A program made the position numbers and the translations under genes. 64,000 nt of DNA from Massariosphaeria phaeospora (Eukaryota > Ascomycota > Dothideomycetes > Pleosporales), in assembly GCA_011032825.1 (NCBI GenBank), contig JAADJZ010000004.1:1736001-1800000 (forward strand). Direction: 5' to 3'. The stretch's first letter is position 1. Each line of letters starts with the position of its first letter. Shown one piece after another: positions 57,892-64,000 of this stretch. The notes under the pieces were generated by a model, which saw only the letters and a program-made list of their open reading frames with translations, did no database searches and was not told the DNA's origin.

Positions 57892-60426
57892 GGTGTTGTG
57901 TGGACCCAAAGGTTGACTGTAAGCTGTTCGTATATCTGTGATTTGGTAATGTAGAGGTAAATGTGTTGCTATGATAGCACGATGCTGCGGTTAACTCATA
58001 CAAAAAACAAGCGGTGAGTGAAACCGGGATCGCGCCAATACCGAAGAATGTCCCTACGATAACCGGCGGAGCGTGTTTTACCTGGTCGAAAACATGCTCA
58101 TGCTGCGTTGCGGTTATATTCGGAAGCGGCGGTCTTATCTCTCGACCTTCATATGGAGCACTGAGATGGCTCCTGTTCGCCCCCACGTGTAGAGCTCGTG
58201 GCAAATGGGAGATGACAGACGCGAAGAAAATGCTATGCATGTTCCAAGGGCCCGGATGCAAGGGTCCAATCGAGGGAGTAGGAAAGGGTCGACATGAAGA
58301 TTTTGCACTGCGCCCTCGTAGCACAGCATTGATGACCTAATATAACTTGCTCTTTCCCGGCTCGAGCTCTGCCATAGTGCTCATAGTGAAGCAAAAGTCG
58401 TCGCAAGGATCTCATTGAAGTGAGAACAGATACGGTCTCGGAAAGGAACTGTGACGTACCGAGACCCGACCTCATCAAAGGTGATACCTTTTCGGTGCGC
58501 GGCCAGAGCAAAGGGTTGTTTTCGACAGGGCCAATGAATGAAATCAAATACTCTGCGTTCTAGAAGATGTCTCGCCATATGTAACATCAGTGCAACCCGG
58601 ATTGGATTCGAAAGACCTTCCGAGATCCGTTCGCAGGACCAGGTGAGCAAGTATAGCGGATCGCAGGAGGAACACGGGCTTCTTGTTCTAAGGCTACAGC
58701 ATGCCACATGTCCTACCGAAGTTTCTAAGAACTAGTACTGGAGAACAGTATTTCGATTCATCCAGGAGTCGTCGCTGCAGACTAGAAGATGAATACGTAA
58801 ATCAAGCCACCGCTGGCAAGTCGAGGATACTCGTTCCGATGCGGCAGTAACAAAGAATGATTGAATCCTACGTAATGGCAAAACGCCATGTTGATGAAAA
58901 TCAGAGACTGCACGGTTCGAGCGGATCCCGGCCCTGATATAACCATTAGACACGTTGCGTGTCTGAGACGCAGCTGCTATCAAGTTCGGTCGAGACAACG
59001 AAACTGTAAGACCTCAGTCCCAAAGTCGCACACGTTTTTGATTGACTTGGCTGCACTTCGGCGTTCTTGCTTAGGCGCTCGTGACTTAGTGTGACCCCGG
59101 GCGGTCATCGACTCAGGCATATAAGCTCGACCTGCAAGAGCGGAGCAGCCCTTACTTGGTGTAGGCAAGCGCCGTGAACGATTGGCACGGGCGACCCGAA
59201 GACTGATCGCTCAAAATACCGAAATGCGTAACGTTCGCTGGGTAGTGCCCGCAACGGTGCCCCACGTGTCACTAGTGATTGTGACACGGGGAGGCGGGGA
59301 GACGGACGTTTGAGAGGGCGGTAGTAGTACCTATAGAGGCCTGGCGCGGCGCCTTCGGTGAGCTTAATAATTGATGCGAGTGCTGCAAAGGGGGAAGAGG
59401 CGGACGGGATGAAAACGAGTCAGCGTCGGAAGTTCAACGGGGCCTGCGCCGCAACGCGCACGGGCCATCTCGCTTAATCGACACTAGACTGGTGGCTGGC
59501 ACGGCCACCGTGTTCCTCCGCACCTCCAACCCTGCACCACATCTTACCACCTCTCTCCACAACAGACTCACTGCTTGCTGTGAAGACTGTCTTTGCCTCG
59601 CGAGGTTAGGCCCAGTTCTCCAGGCCGGCCGGAACACCGCGGTCCAGCCGTGCCTGGGGTTCTGGGTTCCACAGCAGGTAACCAGCCTCTTTTCACACGA
59701 TGGATCCACATACCTCAGGCCGCCTTGTGCGTCTACGAGGTTTCACAGTCCATCTCGCGGGGCACGAGGACAGCTGCAGATTTTAACGCATCCTATGCCC
59801 CCACTGGTCACAGAGCGGTAGGACACAGACTTTGAATATGCTACCAACCTCACATCTGAAGAGCTCGACATGTCTATCCGTCAGCAAGGTTTTCAGGGTA
59901 GCCATTGCGTAATGAGCTATCGGGCCGGTTGGGGAAATAGCTTGTTCGTCCCGCGCTCTGGTGGCTGGCAATCCAGACGCCATTGCCTTCACCGGCTAGC
60001 ACGACAGCGGCCCTAATTGCGTCGCTATTCCATCCCGCTATTAGCTCGAGTCTTCAGACGGTCGTGAATTGCGGGAAGTTCCCTATACGAACTTCACCCT
60101 CGGTAGGAGGACGCGATGCCCAAAATGCAAGGAAACTTTCACATCCTTACTGCAAGCCGCATGGTTTGAATCACTCGTCTACCTGCTCTTGGTCTGCACT
60201 ACCGAAGCTGTGACAAGGCCTGCATACTCCCCGCAACAAGTCTATGGGCAAGTAACTATTTTCTCCCATTTCTAGCGGGTGGAACCTGCCTGACTATCCG
60301 AGTGGGGATGCCTCCTGATCTTTGGGCTCGTCTCGCAGCTGTTCGCTTTTCTACAAGTATAAGGTCCTACCCAGATATATGCTGCAAGTCTCTGTCTATA
60401 TCAATACTAGCGATCGAAATAGTACC
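57892..60426. other. Gene-free stretch between divergent genes
   Basis: About 2.5 kb separating tyrosinase 2 (-) from the rhodopsin-domain gene (+). No gene, long repeat or transposon was recognised. A weak TATA-like TATAAG lies at 60358-60363, only 64 bp before the right-hand ATG. Confidence 0.55.
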
Positions 60427-61759
60427 ATGCCTGCGTGGACACACGGTGTCGAGACTGCCATGAAGAGGCAGGCCCCGTTGGGTCTACCAGCCCTGTCTCC
60501 CGAGTACGTCGAGTACACTAACAAGAGCGAGATCCTCTCAATCACAGGAACCTTCTTCGCAGCTGCAGCACTGGTTGTTCTGCTACGATGCTACGTCCGA
60601 CTCGCCATGCTCAAGGTGTTTGGACTTGACGACTATGTCATGGTCTTCGCAATGGTATGTGTTTGCTCAGCATCCATGTGCCGATCCTCACTCACTCACA
60701 ACTTTAGATACTTGCGACGGCAACGTTTGCTTGCATCAAGGTTGAAACAGATTACGGCCTCGGAAAGCACTTCTTGGTTATCCTGGCGGATCCGACCATG
60801 TTCGCGAAATTTGGAAAAGTTCTCTACATCCATTCGATCATCGTCATGGTTGGAGTCTCGGCTGTGAAGATCTCCATTGCGCTCTTCCTAATGCGACTTA
60901 CCACCAAGAAGCCTTATATCCGTTCCTTACACGGCATCATCGGCTTTATCATCCTCCTGACATTCACTTGCGCAATGACATTGATTCTTCAGTGCCTTCC
61001 GGTGCAGGCAACGTGGGATGCAACGCTCCGTCCTCCACCATTTGGGACAGGCGATGCGAAGTGCTACAGTTCGACCATCTTTCGCAATTTGGGTCTTATG
61101 AACAGTTGTCAGACATCCATCCAATTCTTACTGGAACCCATCAAAGCTTACAACATGCAGCCTTCAACATCATCACCGACGCCCTCTTCGCACTCCTTCC
61201 TATACCCCTCATCTGGAAACTCCAACTCAACACGCGCACCAAACTCTCTCTCATAGCCATCCTGTCGCTTGGCTGGTTTGCGTGCGCCGCCGCAATCATT
61301 AAAGCAATCCAGCAGTGGAACGTCATCGGCGACCCCGACTGGACGGTCCACGACTCCTTCAATGTGTGGAACTTCATTGAGTTCACCATAGGCATCATCG
61401 CCGCCTCGCTCCCCTCCCTCAAACCGCTCTTCAACTGGTTCTTGGAGACCGCGCGCGCCATTACTTCCGGCGCACGCTCGAAGGCCGGATCAGGATACAG
61501 AGCGTATGACGGACCACACGCTGAGGGATATCACAAGCAGAGCGACAACAGCATCGCGCTGAATAGCTTGAGCAGCAGAGGCATCATGACTAGGAGTCCC
61601 TACCATGTGCGCATCTCAACTGAACCCTCGGGCCTGGCGGAGAAAGACGTCTGGGATATGGACCACTCGAAGAACAGCGACGAAAGCATACTGCCGCTGG
61701 CACGTCCCGACGCTGGCATGAACCGTATCGTGATGACAAGAGAAGTACGAGTGAGCTAA
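60427..61759 (+). CDS. Rhodopsin-domain (SAT4-type) integral membrane protein
   Basis: Three exons (60427-60654, 60708-61104, 61161-61759) encode 407 residues. Seven hydrophobic segments are visible. The first spans about residues 35-57 (FFAAAALVVLL) and is followed by the family hallmark GLDDYVMVF. Later landmarks include ETDYGLGKH, KISIALFLMRL, ITDALFALLPIPLIWKL and LSLGWFACAAAIIK. The last ~100 residues are cytoplasmic-looking and Ser/Asp-rich. This fungal family is very large and its role is unknown for most members; no retinal-binding lysine is implied by the name. Intron 2 (61105-61160) must be removed to keep frame. Its donor, GTTGTC, is non-canonical after GT, giving LMNTFNIITDAL at the junction. 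In-frame ATGs at 60322 and 60379 exist; 60427 gives the expected short extracellular N-terminus. Confidence 0.88.
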
Positions 61760-64000
61760 GAGCAGTTGATGATGGTGGACGAGGCGACGGTCGAAAATCC
61801 AAATGAAGAGGTGTACGATTGTCTATGCGTTACGATACCCAAAAGCACAACAGGTGTCCCTGTCTGCTGTGTCTCTTACACTCGCTTTTACCCATCGCTC
61901 ACATTTGTATCTTATACTACGGAAGGAAGCATCTGATAGTCGTCACATATTACAAGCAGGGCAGGCTCTGCAAGCTACCTATTATTCATCCTTGCCCTTG
62001 CCCTTTCCACTTGCCGTTTCCGTTTCTGCTCACATACAGCACGAGGCTGCAGTGATCCCACTGATGAATTTTTCCAGCCGCCGGTGGACACCCGAGACTC
62101 CAACCCCAGCTCACTTACCCACCCAGCACCACTCCGTGCCTGCCGACCGAACCCAAACTCAAACCGAGATTCCAGAAAAACATCTACTATGCTTCTTAAC
62201 TGCCAGTATGCCGAATCTTTCTTCTCCGCTCGCAATCGCGTTGCCGACTTCACATATAACAACTCTGCGATCTCACGCAGCCAGCCTCACGTCTCACGCC
62301 TCACACGCCACCGTCGCCACCTGTCGGCAGACCCAAATCCCGAGACTGGACTGAATTATCTCCTGGGTGTACAGTATTCTCTTGATTGCTTGTGCAGCCA
62401 CATGCCGCGCTTGGCCCTGCTGTGCGACATTGTTTTCTTCCGAACGAATGTTACACGGGGACGGGGGTCGTCATGACTTTGATGTAGAGTGCTGGAGTGG
62501 AAACCGAGACTGTGCTCGACATGGCTGGTTTGGAGATGGGTTGGGTAGGAGATGGGCGTTCGGGATGTACGTGTATCGGCATTGGTATACACGCTGAATC
62601 GATCGTAGCGACAAAGTAGAGTCGGTTTTGTGATGTGTTGTGAATGTGATGCGATGGCAACTGCGAATGAGGCGTGCATTATTGGGTAGTACAGTATATC
62701 ATACCATATCATATATATACTAGGAACTCGCATATCTCAGCGATAGTATACCCACAAAATATAGAGTCGTAGAGTGACGGCTTGATGTCGACGATACCAC
62801 TAAGTCTGGAAGCTGTGAACTTGACGTCAACACCCTTTGTTTTAGACAGTTAGAACACGGTAGGCAGAGGCGAGGCTCGCAGCAATACAGCTTTAAATTA
62901 TCGTTGGATGGATTTAACCTGAGCCAAGTCGTGTTGAGGCTATTCCCTCGGATCAAGTAGTAAGTACGTTCGCGAACAGTCGGATTTTATTTGGCATTTG
63001 GCAATCCACCCAAAATAGCAATCAGTTCAGTTCCAGACCCTTCCGCTCAGCTCAGCTCAGCCCAACTCTGCAACACATACCAGAAAGTGCGTTCCGACCA
63101 TGTATCTATCTACCCATCTCCTCCAACGGACAACATCCTTATTGACTAATCAACACCTGCGTGATGTAAACACCCTGTTCTACATAAAAAATAGTCCGTT
63201 CCAGTTTCTCGCCTTTTCACTCCTCCTCGCAGATAGACAACCACGTCACCAGTCCAGTCCAGTTCGGCAAGCTCGAGCGATAGCACGCCCTCAGGGATAT
63301 CCAAACCGCACCATCTATCGAACCAACTAGTTTCTCCATCTTCGGCGCGGACCAGAGTACGCAAAGCCATGATAGTACGGCACGCATATCTAGAACTGAA
63401 TGTATATCGCTGTTCCTAGAGACGAGAGCAGAGTCCGATTGTTTTGTAGAAAAGGAACAGGCGGCCGAGAGCTGCACCGGCGACCAACTGGGCAACTATC
63501 TCAACCGACACTATGTCATAATCCGACGGCGGCGAAACATCACGAGGCTGTACGCAGAGCGTCGGGCGAGAAGGTGAGTTGCCCCAGCACGCGCAACTCT
63601 TCCCCGATTACATGCGTGCGATTCGTCCAACGTCTCGAATCTTGACTGAATGGTCGAAAGTACCGTGTATGCCGCTGCGCTCGTGTCGTTCTTCGGGTGG
63701 TCCGGCACTAGACCAACGAGTCCAGCCCTCTAGAAGAAGTGAAATATCTGAAAGAAAGACCAAGACGTTGAGAAAGCTCTGATACAGCATCAGCATCCGC
63801 GAAACTGCAACGCAAACGCCGATAAAACCACTACATCTGCACTGCGCCGCTATATAGTGCCGCAAAGACGTGAACGAAGAAGAAGTCAGGGGGAACAAAT
63901 GTCTAGGGCTTTTTACTAACTTACTCTTGCCGACACTACTATTGCGCACTGCGTCCGCCGAAGCGCGGCTCTAGGTTAACAATGGTAACGGAACGCAACA
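61760..64000. other. Intergenic to the right edge
   Basis: About 2.2 kb. No coding frame, domain or RNA gene was recognised. An AGCTC pentamer tract (about 63045-63064) is the only repeat noted. The rightmost gene of this block may lie beyond the edge. Confidence 0.55.

Noticed and set aside
8419..61759. Classical secondary-metabolite cluster including laccase, tyrosinases and Zn2Cys6 regulator
   Set aside because: No PKS, NRPS, terpene synthase, DMATS or P450 was found, and housekeeping genes separate the oxidases.
1..64000. CRISPR array, prokaryotic operon or virus-derived segment
   Set aside because: No regularly spaced repeat array was seen; genes have spliceosomal introns and fungal families throughout; no viral or phage gene was recognised.

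Overview
The window is nuclear DNA of a filamentous ascomycete (Pezizomycotina); Dothideomycetes is my best guess. Most introns are 46-75 nt, with GTRNGT donors, CTRAC-type branch sites and AG acceptors. The gene content is fungal: Zn2Cys6 and fungal bZIP regulators, a SAT4-type rhodopsin-domain membrane protein, a DUF7514-like protein, an ascomycete laccase ending in DSGV, and tricalbin. I found 17 protein-coding genes, one cut by the left edge. I recognised no tRNA, rRNA or CRISPR array by eye. All exon structures were worked out by hand, checked for reading-frame consistency, and lack transcript support.

Layout. 1-0.63 kb: 5' part of an unknown minus-strand gene. 0.63-8.4 kb: a long gene-free stretch. 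8.4-10.5 kb: secreted laccase. 10.5-15.4 kb: a second gene-free stretch. 15.4-29.2 kb: forkhead factor (-), Cactin splicing factor (-) head-to-head with the NHEJ factor XLF/Nej1 (+), a large disordered protein (+) and a Zn2Cys6 regulator (+). 30.7-31.8 kb: short secreted tyrosinase. 34.3-38.8 kb: bZIP factor (-), Hsp90 co-chaperone Sti1 (-) head-to-head with a two-domain FolB protein (+). 40.1-44.7 kb: UDP-glucose pyrophosphorylase (+) and a DUF7514-like protein (+). 44.7-47.2 kb: repeat-rich spacer carrying a 306-bp MITE. 47.3-54.8 kb: secreted M28 aminopeptidase (+) and tricalbin (+). 56.6-57.9 kb: second secreted tyrosinase (-). 60.4-61.8 kb: rhodopsin-domain membrane protein (+). 61.8-64 kb: no gene seen.

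Most genes are housekeeping: splicing, DNA end joining, Hsp90 folding, UDP-glucose supply, and ER-plasma membrane contacts. Between them lie three secreted copper phenol oxidases (one laccase, two tyrosinases), a secreted aminopeptidase and three transcription factors. No PKS, NRPS or terpene enzyme is present, so this is not a classical secondary-metabolite cluster.

The clearest structural finds are four. First, a MITE (45247-45552) with 52-bp terminal inverted repeats and a perfect 9-bp target duplication, inserted into one copy of a local duplication whose other copy keeps the empty site. Second, a laccase intron flanked by an exact 9-bp direct repeat. Third, the 9-mer TACGGAGTA occurring seven times, only in intergenic DNA. 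Fourth, widespread pentanucleotide-periodic tracts between genes.
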